From Podila epigama (taxonomy: Eukaryota > Mortierellomycota > Mortierellomycetes > Mortierellales > Mortierellaceae), in contig JAAAVE010001084.1 in NCBI GenBank assembly GCA_015679605.1, forward strand, positions 1 to 10,384: a DNA stretch of 10,384 nucleotides, in the 5' to 3' direction. Below the pieces are notes generated by a model, which ran no database searches, was not told where the DNA came from, and saw only the letters and a program-made list of their open reading frames with translations. A program made the position numbers and the translations under genes. Positions 1 to 7,893 of the stretch are shown here, one piece after another (within the stretch, counting starts at the first letter, position 1; each line of letters starts with the position of its first letter).

Positions 1-1962
1 CCTTACCCTTGCCATCATCCCACTTGCCAGTCTTGCGCCCATCACTCATCTTGACACCAAACTGGAATGCTGTCTTGGGAACTGCCTCCACTGTATCCTT
101 ATATCGATTAAAGCCCTCTTCCGTATCAAAATCGAAACGACCCTTCTGTGCTCGCTTGTTCTTATGTGTGCCTTGGTCCATCAGAATCGTAGATTCTCCT
201 TCATCCTCGTCCTCGTCCGAGTCATAGGCCGTATTGCCAAGGTTGCGACTGCCTGTTCCAAGTCCATAAGCAGAGTAATAATCGGCGTCCTCATCCACCT
301 CCAGCTCTTGCAAACCGCGCACCTTCTTTGGCTTCGGTGCCTCGGGTTCTGACATTGGCGGTGGGATGTATTGTGGTGGACTGTCCTGATGTGTCTCATG
401 GTTGTAGGCCGTCTCGGCGGACCCACTTTGCTCCTCGTCTTCATTATCTTCATCACTGTCATTGTCAAAGTAGCTTGACATATCCACGTCTGTTGGACGC
501 GACGGACCAAGTAATGGGGCTTCAGATTCGTCGATGTGATCTTTTGTTTCCACCTCTACACCAGAGTGCAACTGATCATCATCACCATGTTCTTCCTGCT
601 CTTCCTCATCACTTTCTTCTCCAAAGTAATGACTCATGTCAACATCATCCGAAATTATAGGCCCCACCATCGGACCTGCTTCATCCATCTCCATCGCATT
701 ATCATGTCTTCCTTCCTGTACCTCTCTGGGCGTCAGATCTACCACATAATCAGTGCTGGTGTCGCCATCACCAAACATATCAAAGCCATCATCATCGGGC
801 TCGACTTTCCCAAGATTGCCGTTGTCCTGCCTGGACGATTCTGTAAGTCTTGTGGCGGCGGCAGCGGCGGCAGCAGCAGCTTTCTTCTTTGCTTTTTGCT
901 CCGCTTCAGTTTCTCCAGCTTTACGTTCACCTGTCCTGATAGCCTGTAACACATCGAGAACCTTTTGCATAACCAAGTCATCCTCCGAATTCTCTTCTGT
1001 CGTTCCCTGATTATGATCGATATCTGCTCGACTCCGTAACACTGTTGTAGGTACAGCAAATGGGTTGTTGTCCTCAACCACGCCTGATTTTGATCTCTTG
1101 GCTTTTGACGTAATTGGTACCTCAAAGACAAAAACTGTCCTCCCTGGTATAAACATCTCGTTCGTCTTTGGAGGTCGTTTGAGAGGTTCATCGATGGCGT
1201 ATTTGAAAATGTTGCTTGCCAACACACCGTTCATTTCTGGCCTTTCTACAACTTCAGACTGTTCACTCTTCGCTGAGCCGTCCTTGGATGCCTTTTCCAC
1301 TGACTCAAAAACTTTGTCGAGATCCATGGCTTCAGCTGCTTCGGGATCCTTTTCCTTATCCTCCTGACGCACCTTGTTGAGTAGCGCAAAATCCAAACCC
1401 TTGACCAAATGTGTATGCTCCACATCACCTCCCAAGAACTTTGATTGTTCATAGAGAACTTCGGGAGCCACATCCGCCGCTGCACCTTCCAACGTCGTCA
1501 AGATCTGCTCTGTCTCCGCATAATCTGGGTTGATTCCCTGTCGTCTCTCTGTGGCTCTGTCTCTGTACTTTGTCGCGGTTGCCGTCGAATCCTTCGCTGG
1601 GTTCTTGTTCCATTGTTTTTTGGGCTTGGGCTTTTGTTGATTTTCGCCATCTCCAGATCGTGGCGTTTGTGGAACAGGAGCTCTGGACGTCCTGTTGGCA
1701 GACCCAAGGGATCTGGAAAAAGAACCTCTAATACCTCCGGGGCCATCTGGTGCAGCACGCGGCGTTGCCAACAACTTTCTAAAGTCATCCTGGCTCAATC
1801 TATTTCATCCATATCAAATCAATACTTTTTTTTTGTTAAACAAAGTAAACTTGATCATCTTTGCTTATTTGCTCTGATATTGGACACAAAAATCACATAC
1901 CCTTCCTTCTTCTCCTTCTCTTGAGGAGGCTTGAAGTCCGGTGGTGGCATTGGATTCGACAT
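1..1962 (-). CDS. RED/IK-family spliceosomal protein (C-terminal end missing at window edge)
   Basis: Homologue of RED (IK), a nuclear component of the spliceosomal B complex that in other eukaryotes works with SMU1 before spliceosome activation. The start ATG is at 1962-1960. Exon 1 is 1962-1901 and exon 2 is 1799 down to the window edge, separated by a 101-bp intron (1900-1800, GTATGT...ATAG). Some 620 residues are visible. Family marks: DFRKLL followed by TPRAAP at residues 26-38; the hallmark SKFLGGDVEHTHLVKGLDFA; FIPGR at 237-241 followed by a PTTVLRSRAD block; and the conserved C-terminal block FDFDTEE...AVPKTAFQFGVKMSDGRKT around 576-612. Between the N- and C-terminal RED regions lie a run of nine alanines and a long acidic stretch with two DVDMS-YF modules (406 and 458). 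About 40 further residues would be expected beyond position 1. The last bases read GGTAAGG on the coding strand, so an intron donor at the edge is possible. Homology is firm; function is by family. Confidence 0.93.
1800..1900 (-). other. Intron of the RED/IK gene
   Basis: A 101-bp intron with GTATGT donor at 1900-1895 and AG acceptor at 1801-1800. Joining the flanks gives a Gly codon (GG + A) followed by LSQDDFRKLL, which matches the conserved RED N-terminus. The intron contains a run of nine A on the coding strand (T on the plus strand). Confidence 0.85.
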
Positions 1963-2157
1963 GATCAGGAATGAAGGTCGGAGGTGGGTTTGGTTTTTTT
2001 GTCTGTGAAAATGGCATGGAAAGACCATCTTTCATGGGAAGTCTTCATAGACACGTGACCACATTTTCTAGTGCATTCAATAAAACAAAAAAACTAATCA
2101 AAAGCCAATCGAGATTGTTTCCACATTTACCACAAACCAACATCCTCCTCAATCGCC
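1963..2157. promoter_or_regulatory. Divergent promoter between RED/IK and SUMO
   Basis: Only 195 bp separate the two start codons, so both 5' UTRs and both core promoters must fit here unless the transcripts overlap. The plus strand half next to SUMO is A-rich with pyrimidine patches just before the ATG (catcctcctcaatcgcc). No obvious TATA box is seen for either gene. That the region is a true shared promoter is inferred from the spacing. Confidence 0.6.
2052..2059. promoter_or_regulatory. CACGTGAC E-box (bHLH-type site)
   Basis: The octamer CACGTGAC (GTCACGTG on the other strand) lies roughly mid-way between the RED and SUMO start codons. It matches the core recognised by bHLH factors such as yeast Cbf1 and animal USF. 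Whether such a factor binds here is inference, but this is the clearest motif in the short divergent spacer. Confidence 0.45.
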
Positions 2158-2940
2158 ATGTCGGAAGCTGCCGAAAAGAAGCCCGAGGTCACCGCCTCTG
2201 AGCATATCAACCTGAAGGTCGTTGGTTCGGTATGTGTACCCTAATTTTGTCATGTCACTTGCGCGCCAACTCTAGGCATTGTCATGCATGATTGTATTTT
2301 TTGAGAGTTGTCAATGTACGAGACCATGGTGCAGAGTCTGCAAGATGTTCTACTTCCAAAATGTAGTCTACTCTCTCTGGACAGAGGATTCGCTTGAGTT
2401 TGAGTTTGGCAATAATTTTGCGCAATGACAAAGGTCTACGCAACTCTGTCTTTTTTTTACGAAGCGTGAAACTATGGACAATAGCCACCATTTTGATATA
2501 GTGGTGGCAATCTTTTTTTTTTTTTTTTTGCTATTGTTTCGTCCAAAACACAGAGACAATGTCGATTGACACTATACTAACTGTGCATCCTTTCTTTCCT
2601 CTATGACCTGTTTCTAGGACCAAACAGAGGTTTTTTTCAAGATTAAGCGGTCAACACAGTTGAAGAAGTTGATGGAGGCATACTGCGAACGCCAGGGCAA
2701 GTCAGTCCAGAGTGTGCGTTTCTTATACGATGGTGAAAGAATCCAGGCCACCAACACCCCCAACGAGGTATGAATGCAGCATGTCAAAGACGAAGGACTA
2801 TCCAACCTTGCAAAGACTTTATATATTAACGGGTTTCTTTATGTAATTTCTTTTTTTCATTTTCTCTCCTGAAATAGCTTGAAATGGAGGACGGCGACTC
2901 TATCGATGTGATGGTAGAACAAATTGGGGGATCCCTTTAA
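2158..2940 (+). CDS. SMT3: SUMO, small ubiquitin-like modifier
   Basis: A 94-residue SUMO precursor from three exons: 2158-2229, 2618-2767 and 2878-2940. It is conjugated to lysines of target proteins by the E1 Aos1/Uba2 and the E2 Ubc9, mainly in the nucleus. The protein has a short flexible N-terminus (residues 1-16), then the beta-grasp fold: INLKVVG, VFFKIKRSTQLKKLM, AYCERQGKSVQSVRFLYDGERI, NTPNELEMEDGDSIDVMVEQ. It ends in EQIGG-SL, so a Ulp-type protease would remove only Ser-Leu to expose Gly91-Gly92. The N-terminus has a KPE triplet at Lys8 but no hydrophobic residue before it, so it is not a full sumoylation consensus. Retaining intron 1 would give a stop after four codons. The ATG at 2158 is the only one fitting the family N-terminus. 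The gene is head-to-head with RED and tandem with FRA10AC1. Confidence 0.97.
2230..2617 (+). other. SUMO intron 1, long, with perfect TACTAAC branch site
   Basis: A 388-bp intron with GTATGT donor at 2230 and TAG acceptor ending at 2617. The branch-point heptamer TACTAAC is at 2575-2581, 36 nt before the exon. The intron holds a stem-loop and a T17 tract (2513-2529), described separately. I saw no C/D-box or H/ACA snoRNA in it. Confidence 0.9.
2478..2537 (+). other. Intronic stem-loop enclosing a T17 tract
   Basis: GCCACCA at 2484-2490 pairs with TGGTGGC at 2502-2508 across an 11-nt loop. The outer ACAATAGC (2478-2485) is complementary to GCTATTGT (2530-2537), which lies after the 17-T run at 2513-2529. 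The two helices share bases 2484-2485, so either a nested or a competing fold is possible. The structure sits just upstream of the branch site and would bring donor and branch region closer if formed. Function is unknown. Confidence 0.4.
2768..2877 (+). other. SUMO intron 2
   Basis: A 110-bp phase-0 intron with GTATGA donor and ATAG acceptor after a T-rich tract. Joining gives NTPNE-LEMEDGD, the expected SUMO sequence. Confidence 0.9.
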
Positions 2941-3073
2941 TCATTTACGCGTGCATAGCAAAAGAATAAGGTGGAAGGAGCACCGGTGTACCTGCGAATA
3001 CTTTGACGGGATAGACCTTGGATTTGCGGGTATTACGTCGAGTTCTAGAAAGGAAACTACCTTTTATTACGAC

Positions 3074-3109
3074 GGAATAAAAAATTCCTTTTTTTAAAAA
3101 AAAAAAAAA
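3074..3109 (+). terminator. Putative SUMO 3'-end / polyadenylation region
   Basis: AATAAA at 3076-3081 lies about 135 nt after the SUMO stop. It is embedded in a perfect hairpin, GGAAT-AAAAA-ATTCC (3074-3088), followed by T7 and A14. In fungi AATAAA-like elements act as positioning signals. The hairpin resembles a bacterial terminator, but that is probably coincidence in AT-rich spacer. The start codon of the next gene is only 83 nt further on. Confidence 0.35.
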
Positions 3110-3191
3110 TTCATTTTTTTCCACTTTCCACAAACAGACAGAATAAAAGAGAGAGAAAGAAACAGTAACATCGTTCAGGCCTTCTCATAAA

Positions 3192-4423
3192 ATGCATTAC
3201 CAAAATCTGCAAGGGATGGATGCTGTAAGTTCACATTTCAATGCCGTTGTGATGTTATAAAGCTCATGCTTCGCATTGACCTCAAGTCCCGAAACTTCCT
3301 ATAGTGGTCAAGGCACAAGCACTTTATTGACACTTATGCCAAACATTATCAAGGCAAATCTTCATCAAATACTACATCCACTCCTGCAAAGACAGAGCTT
3401 GACATTCTTCACGAGAATCATCGGTAAGAGCAAGAGTGGGAAAAGTAATCGATTCTTTTCCAGATCTGCTGTCTCTTCAAATTTTCTTACAAAAAAAAAC
3501 TGTGCGGCTCCTCCCTGGTTTATTCACCTAGGTTTCTTCGAAGTGAACAAGACGATCAAGACCTTTCATGGGAAAAGCGCATAGCCAAAAAATATTACGA
3601 TAGACTTTTCAAGGAATATGCGCTCGTTGAACTCAAGTTCTACCGCGAGGGAAGGGTCGCGATGCGATGGCGCACTGAGAATGAGGTTGCTCGAGGCAAA
3701 GGTTAGTAGCCTTTTTTTTTTCTCACTGAAAAATGTATGTAAAATCATGCTGTGTTTCATGACCACAACTTTTTTTTTTGGACTGACAAAGCCGATGGTA
3801 AACACTTGCTAGGCCAGTTTACATGTGCGGCTCTACGCTGCGATGAATCTCAAGGTCTTCAAAGCTGGGAGGTCAATTTTGCATATGTAGAGCAAGGGGA
3901 AAAGAAGAATGCTCTGGTCAAAGTTCGGTTATGTGAACATTGCTCCAGGCGCCTGAATTATAAAAAGAAGCAGAAAGCGGTGAAGACGGACAAGAGGCGA
4001 CAGTCTCCAGGGCTAGATGAAGAAGAGCACATGGAGAGTCACAGGAAAGAGCACCACCGCCGGGACGACAGCCCCAGGAGACGTGATGACAGCTCAAGGA
4101 GACATGATGACAGCTCGAGGAGACGTGATGATAGCTCGAGGAGACGTGACTACAGAGAGAGCGAGGATGCAAGACACGAGAAACGTTCAAAGAGGTCACG
4201 AAGCACCAATGATGATGAGCAAGAATCGCGTTCCAAGAGTGACAGGGAGCTTTCAGATGAACACCGAGATATTGAAACGAGATTGTCTCCTGATAGATCA
4301 GCATCATCGGAAAGAATTGATCGTAGGCATACTACGAGGAGGTCCCCTCGATCCAGCAGCCAGAGTCCTGAAAGAAAATATTCCAGCAGCTTTGAAGACT
4401 TTTTCAATGGTCTTTTCCAATAA
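3192..4423 (+). CDS. FRA10AC1-like spliceosome-associated protein
   Basis: A 310-residue homologue of FRA10AC1, a nuclear protein found in late (C) spliceosomal complexes in animals. Exons: 3192-3224, 3305-3423, 3532-3701, 3813-4423. Conserved core: MDAWSRHKHFIDTY (residues 9-22), TELDILHENHRFL (41-53), SWEKRIAKKYYDRLFKEYA (around 63-81), then GKGQFTC, SWEVNFAYVE-GEKKNALVKVRLCE. Cysteines C112/C117 and C148/C151 form a C-x4-C ... C-x2-C set, a likely zinc-binding site by family analogy. The tail is low-complexity and charged, with RRDDSSR heptads (190-224). It ends in FEDFFNGLF, matching the conserved acidic-aromatic terminus of the family. The start lies just before the conserved core, with an in-frame TAA at 3144 upstream, so the long N-terminal extension of animal proteins is absent. 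Homology is strong; the splicing role is by family. Confidence 0.92.
3225..3304 (+). other. FRA10AC1-like gene, intron 1
   Basis: An 80-bp phase-0 intron, GTAAGT donor and CTATAG acceptor. Joining MDA to WSRHKHFID restores the conserved family core. Confidence 0.85.
3424..3531 (+). other. FRA10AC1-like gene, intron 2
   Basis: A 108-bp intron, GTAAGA donor and CACCTAG acceptor, splitting an Arg codon (CG|G) in ENHRFL. Confidence 0.88.
3702..3812 (+). other. FRA10AC1-like gene, intron 3
   Basis: A 111-bp intron, GTTAGT donor and GCTAG acceptor, with two poly-T runs and a CTGAC branch-like site near 3782. It splits a Gly codon (G|GC) in GKGQFTC. Confidence 0.88.
4058..4162 (+). repeat. 21-bp tandem repeat encoding RRDDSSR heptads
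   Basis: Five consecutive 21-bp units start at 4058, 4079, 4100, 4121 and 4142. The three central units differ from each other by only one to three bases; the first and last are degenerate. They encode RRDDSPR, RRDDSSR, RHDDSSR, RRDDSSR, RRDYRES. Arg-Asp/Arg-Ser arrays are typical of splicing proteins. The near-identity in DNA suggests slippage expansion within the coding sequence. Confidence 0.9.
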
Positions 4424-4424
4424 A
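4419..4424 (+). terminator. AATAAA overlapping the FRA10AC1-like stop codon
   Basis: The final codons CAA TAA followed by A create AATAAA across the stop codon. It may serve as the polyadenylation element, which would imply a very short 3' UTR. Another A-rich stretch follows at 4466-4474. Confidence 0.3.
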
Positions 4425-5015
4425 ACTGGTTGCGCCCCTATTTTGCACACAAAAGTGGCTTCTGCTAAAAAAAATCACTAACTAAAATCTAAGCCACCGG
4501 TACTCAATATCAGCTACTAATAATTTGTGCAGTCAAATTTTATCCCGCCTCTTTTCCATCCAGGTGTGGGTCGCAACATATGTGGAGGAAGCGTGTGTGA
4601 CTGACTCGTAGCGGAGAGGGAGGGAACAGGACCATCATTGCACAATGGCAAAAATTGGATACATCGACCTTCATGGGCAACCTCAACATACCATCCATCG
4701 ATCTATTCATCGATCAAAGCAACGCCAAACTTATTCATCATCCGTACCAGGAACCTATGCCAGATCGGATTTCGGCACCAAAATAGAGTGAACATAAGAA
4801 CAATCAGGATGAACCTTTGATTTTTCAACTTGTGAATGAGACGATGCATTCAACGACGACCAAGAGGTTCGCAAGGATGTAGCAGAAGGATCGAGATGAT
4901 TAAGGAGTTGGGCATCATAAAGCTGAACCTACACATTCATCAAGCGGAACACAACTCTAACTTGCTTTTTTTTTTTATTGTTTTCCGGTGTGCTGACGTA
5001 TTCAGATAATCCAGC
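4425..5015 (+). promoter_or_regulatory. RPS10 promoter and leader; no coding gene seen
   Basis: This 591-bp stretch holds no convincing coding exon: its ORFs are short and resemble nothing known. Positions 4547-4562 are pyrimidine-rich (CCTCTTTTCCATCC), resembling the start region of ribosomal protein genes, and are followed directly by AG|GTGTGG. The 3' part carries CTAAC at 4957-4961, a T11 run and an acceptor-like CAG at 5003-5005, eleven nt before the eS10 start codon. Together these suggest a short non-coding first exon and a 5'-UTR intron of about 442 bp (4564-5005). Confidence 0.4.
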
Positions 5016-6385
5016 ATGCTTATCCCCAAGCAGAACCGCAAGCTTATCTACGAGGCTCTCTTTAAAGGTGCGCAAAGGAATATGGTTTTTGTCAGGAGGT
5101 CATAGTGCTTGGGATGAAGAACCAATGGAACAAAGAAGAAGAAAAAAAAATACACGAGGCAGGATGTCATGCTGTTACTTTGATTCAGGATGAACCCTTG
5201 AATCCTTGTTCTACAAGTGCTTAGGTCGGGATCAACAAAGACTTTTTTCTAATAGCAAGTTTTTTTTTCTGTCTTCTCATTTCTCTTTCCTGCGACATCA
5301 TACAACTCGGGATTGGTTTTTCCTCAACAACTCTTTTTTTTTTGAAATCACTTTGGACTCGGGATAATACGCGGTTTCAACAGACGGTGTCTTGGTCGCC
5401 AAGAAGGACTTCAACCTGCCCAAGCACGACGAGATTGATGTCCCCAACCTGCAGGTCATCAAGGCTCTCCAGTCCTTGGACTCGAGACAGCTCGTCAAGA
5501 CCCAGTTCTCGTGGCAGTACTACTACTACACCCTCACTGACGAGGGTATTGAGTACTTGCGCGAGTACCTCCACCTCCCCTCGGAGATCTTCCCCGCCAC
5601 CTTCAAGAAGACCGCTCGCCCCGCTCCCCGCCGTGCTGGTAATACTTTTGGATCATTATTTTTTTCAAGGGAATTACAATTGGACGCTATGGCACACGGA
5701 CAAATCACATACACACAACCTTGTGGACACCAACATGTTTTCGGGAAGCAAAACTGTTTCAGGGATCTGTATTCGCCAATTTCTTGGGCTCGTGCGACGT
5801 CATATAGTCTGGTTTTCATGCAGGCATCAAGGATTTACAGGCGCACACCGATACCAACTTTAAGTTGACATGAAATCCGAATATCGGGCCCAACTCCAGA
5901 ACACCAGATACAACGGATACAACAACCTTTGACGATGTACGCATTGAGCAGAGCTCCCTTGAGCTGTTGAATCAACAAGAGATGGACACGCAACACGCAG
6001 CGATAATGGAGGAGAACACATGCTGTCGACTTGACTTTTTTTAGAAAAGAGTCACGCTTATATGCCACTTTTCACTGTACTCCGTCCCCAGTCACTTTCA
6101 TATCTGGACAATCTTGAGACTCGAGTCTGGCACAAGGATTCAAAGGAACATTACGACAAAAAAAAAGACGAAACATGGCCTACATGGAGCGAATGCTAAC
6201 CTCTGTGACTTTATATTTCTTATCATGTTCCGTTAACAGAGCGTCCCGAGGGTGCCTACCGCCCCCGTGGTGACCGTGAGGACTACCGCCGCCGCGATGA
6301 TGGTGAGAAGAAGGAGGGCGCCTCTGGCGACTACAAGCCCGAGTTCCGCTCTGGTTTGGGCCGTGGCCGTCCCGCCCAGGCTTAA
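5016..6385 (+). CDS. RPS10: 40S ribosomal protein eS10
   Basis: A 150-residue eS10 of the small ribosomal subunit, from exons 5016-5067, 5384-5638 and 6240-6385. The N-terminal S10/plectin winged-helix domain runs from [17 protein letters not shown] through [54 protein letters not shown] to about residue 92. A basic, low-complexity tail follows, with [18 protein letters not shown] and the terminal [13 protein letters not shown], typical of eS10. Length matches the family (about 150-165). Codon use is strongly biased to C-ending and AAG/GGT codons, unlike neighbouring genes, as expected for a very highly expressed gene. Both coding introns are long (316 and 601 bp). All three exons join in frame to 151 codons including stop. 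Confidence 0.97.
5068..5383 (+). other. RPS10 intron 1
   Basis: A 316-bp intron with a GTGCGC donor after AAAG and a TTCAACAG acceptor. It splits the Asp codon (G|AC) of [11 protein letters not shown]. No clear CTAAC branch site is visible near the acceptor. A 6-bp stem GATTCA/TGAATC occurs at 5182-5204. Poly-T runs lie at 5261-5268 and 5333-5343. Confidence 0.88.
5639..6239 (+). other. RPS10 intron 2, 601 bp
   Basis: A long intron with GTAATA donor and GTTAACAG acceptor. The branch-like TGCTAAC is at 6194-6200, 39 nt before exon 3. The body has no coding potential that I trust. Because ribosomal protein introns often host snoRNAs, I looked for C/D boxes (RTGATGA/CTGA) and found no convincing pair; H/ACA structures cannot be excluded by eye. 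Confidence 0.88.
6117..6128. repeat. 12-bp perfect palindrome in RPS10 intron 2
   Basis: AGACTCGAGTCT is identical to its own reverse complement. It lies about 110 bp before the exon 3 acceptor. It could be a dimeric protein-binding site, or chance. Confidence 0.5.
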
Positions 6386-7893
6386 ATTGTGTTTTTTGAA
6401 TTGAAGATTGCCATCTCCCAAGAACAAAGACACTCGTCCTCAGGGGATATTGCAAATATGCTGTTTTCCCTCTTTACATGCTGCCAGCGTTTCTGATATG
6501 AAAGAAATACAAATGAAAGAAAAAAAAATAAGAAATGTTGATTTCCTTTGGCTGCAAAAAATATGTTGGGTTGTGAAGTCTGAGGATGCGGATGTAGGAA
6601 ATCATTTGGTATCCCTGTTTGTCGTTCAAATGGACAAGTTGCTTGGTTGCTATTTTTTTTAAAAAAAGCTATGGCTGTGCGGTCCTTTGCCCATGCCCAT
6701 GACTTGTCTGAACTTCTCTTTTGTTCAGGCATTGTCTAGCACGCGTTGCAACTCATACCTACAACTACAAACCTACGCCATTGTTGAATTTGCCAGTAAG
6801 AATGGTGTCTTCATTCTACAAAAATAGATAGCGTAGGGGGTGGCATATGCTGTTTGTAGGAAGCAACGACGATTGGCACGTCCGTGTTTCCTCTTGGTCT
6901 TGGACACTTGTCTCCTTCACCTTTGGGGATGTGTGCCCAAACCATTACTTTCTACCATGTTACCTTTGCGTGGACATGGACATCAAACAACTTTGGTATG
7001 AACAATGCGTCAGCACATAGTTCTTGGTGAACAGTTCCGCCACACTTTGATTCCTGTCCTTGCGTGCCCTTGAGTGTCCTTGAATGGGGACCGCCCCTCT
7101 CCCCACCCTTCCCTTTGGACTGTGCAAGGGGTTTTGATCGTCAATGCTGGCAGCCATGGTGCGCTTCTCCTTTTTTTTTTTGTTCCTTCTTGGCTGCCTG
7201 GTGATCCCTGGTTCGTTTCCTCCCCCCCGTTTCTCTCTCTTTCTCTCTCTCTCTCTCTCTGTGTGTTCTACTCTCTGTTACGCAGTCGACTCCGTCTTTG
7301 TCAATAACAGACTAGAGAGAGAATGAGAGTTTTAAGAATGAGGAAGGAACTCATTCTGCCTCAACCTCTCAGTGTTCTTTGCAACCTTTTTTCAGATTCC
7401 ATACGGTGTCAAATCACTCTTTGCATTGGACAGTGGTTTCGCTTCCCCACTTCATGGTATCCGCCTGGTTTATCTACACCCTTGCGCTACACAACCAAGC
7501 CTCGCCAGGGCAGCTGGCCAGACCTAGCCAAGAATGCCAAGGGATGGGAAAAGAAAAAAAGGAAGCCGCATCGGGATAATCTTCACACCAACAGACGGCG
7601 CCCCATTCGATTGGCATTGCCCATAAGCACAGGATCCCAGACGGACACCTTCCATCGTACCATAAAGTCCTGTGCTTTTGCAACTTCTCATTCTTTATAT
7701 TCTTGACTTCTGCACCTTCTCCTGGCCTCTCTTCTTTCAAAAACACTCGCTTTCATCATTCCTTGCTTCTTCTTCCTCTTCTTCTTCTTATATCCCGCTG
7801 AATCGGAAACAGACACCCACGCAAGCACACAATAGAAACACACTCTGTGGATCTCTCTCAGCTTTCAATCAACTACCACACAAAGCAACAACA
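6386..7893 (+). other. 1.5-kb spacer: RPS10 3' UTR and promoter of the secreted-protein gene
   Basis: No recognisable gene on either strand. The first 300 bp are AT-rich and should hold the RPS10 3' UTR; a T8A7 block at 6653-6667 is a plausible 3'-end region. The rest is the upstream region of the secreted-protein gene. It has an inverted pair of stress-element-like pentamers (CCCCT 7094-7098, AGGGG 7127-7131), a C-rich and CT-rich tract, and a pyrimidine leader near 7765-7790. The ORFs present are low-complexity and lack family features. I saw no tRNA. Confidence 0.6.
7232..7260 (+). repeat. CT microsatellite in promoter region
   Basis: An almost pure CT/TTCT tract of 29 bp followed by GTGTGT, about 640 bp upstream of the secreted-protein start codon. 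CT-rich tracts are common in fungal promoters. It is likely polymorphic in length. Confidence 0.85.

Noticed and set aside
181-1788. Several minus- and plus-strand ORFs overlapping the RED gene in other frames
   Set aside because: They are shadows of the RED reading frame; only that frame gives the conserved family blocks.
3074-3095. Hairpin plus T-run looking like a bacterial rho-independent terminator
   Set aside because: The genome is clearly eukaryotic with spliced genes; the stem is only 5 bp and AT-rich.
4058-4162. Regular 21-bp repeats considered as a CRISPR-like or satellite array
   Set aside because: There are no spacers, the period is a whole number of codons and the frame stays open within a conserved protein.
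3918-4307. A 129-codon minus-strand ORF with Ser/His repeats
   Set aside because: It is antisense to the RD-repeat exon of the FRA10AC1-like gene and its repeats merely mirror that array.
5526-5819. Minus-strand 97-codon ORF across RPS10 exon 2 and intron 2
   Set aside because: Antisense to eS10 and of low-complexity composition; no family features.
6382-6732. Minus-strand 116-codon ORF after RPS10
   Set aside because: Lysine/phenylalanine runs arise from poly-T/A tracts, no domain is recognisable, and it overlaps the expected RPS10 3' UTR.
7195-7225. TGGTTCG followed by TTTCC, resembling a tRNA T-arm / B box
   Set aside because: No A box, anticodon stem or acceptor pairing could be found in the preceding 70 bases.
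7074-7706. ORFs in the CT-rich stretch upstream of the secreted-protein gene
   Set aside because: They are translations of microsatellite and pyrimidine-rich promoter DNA without conserved features.
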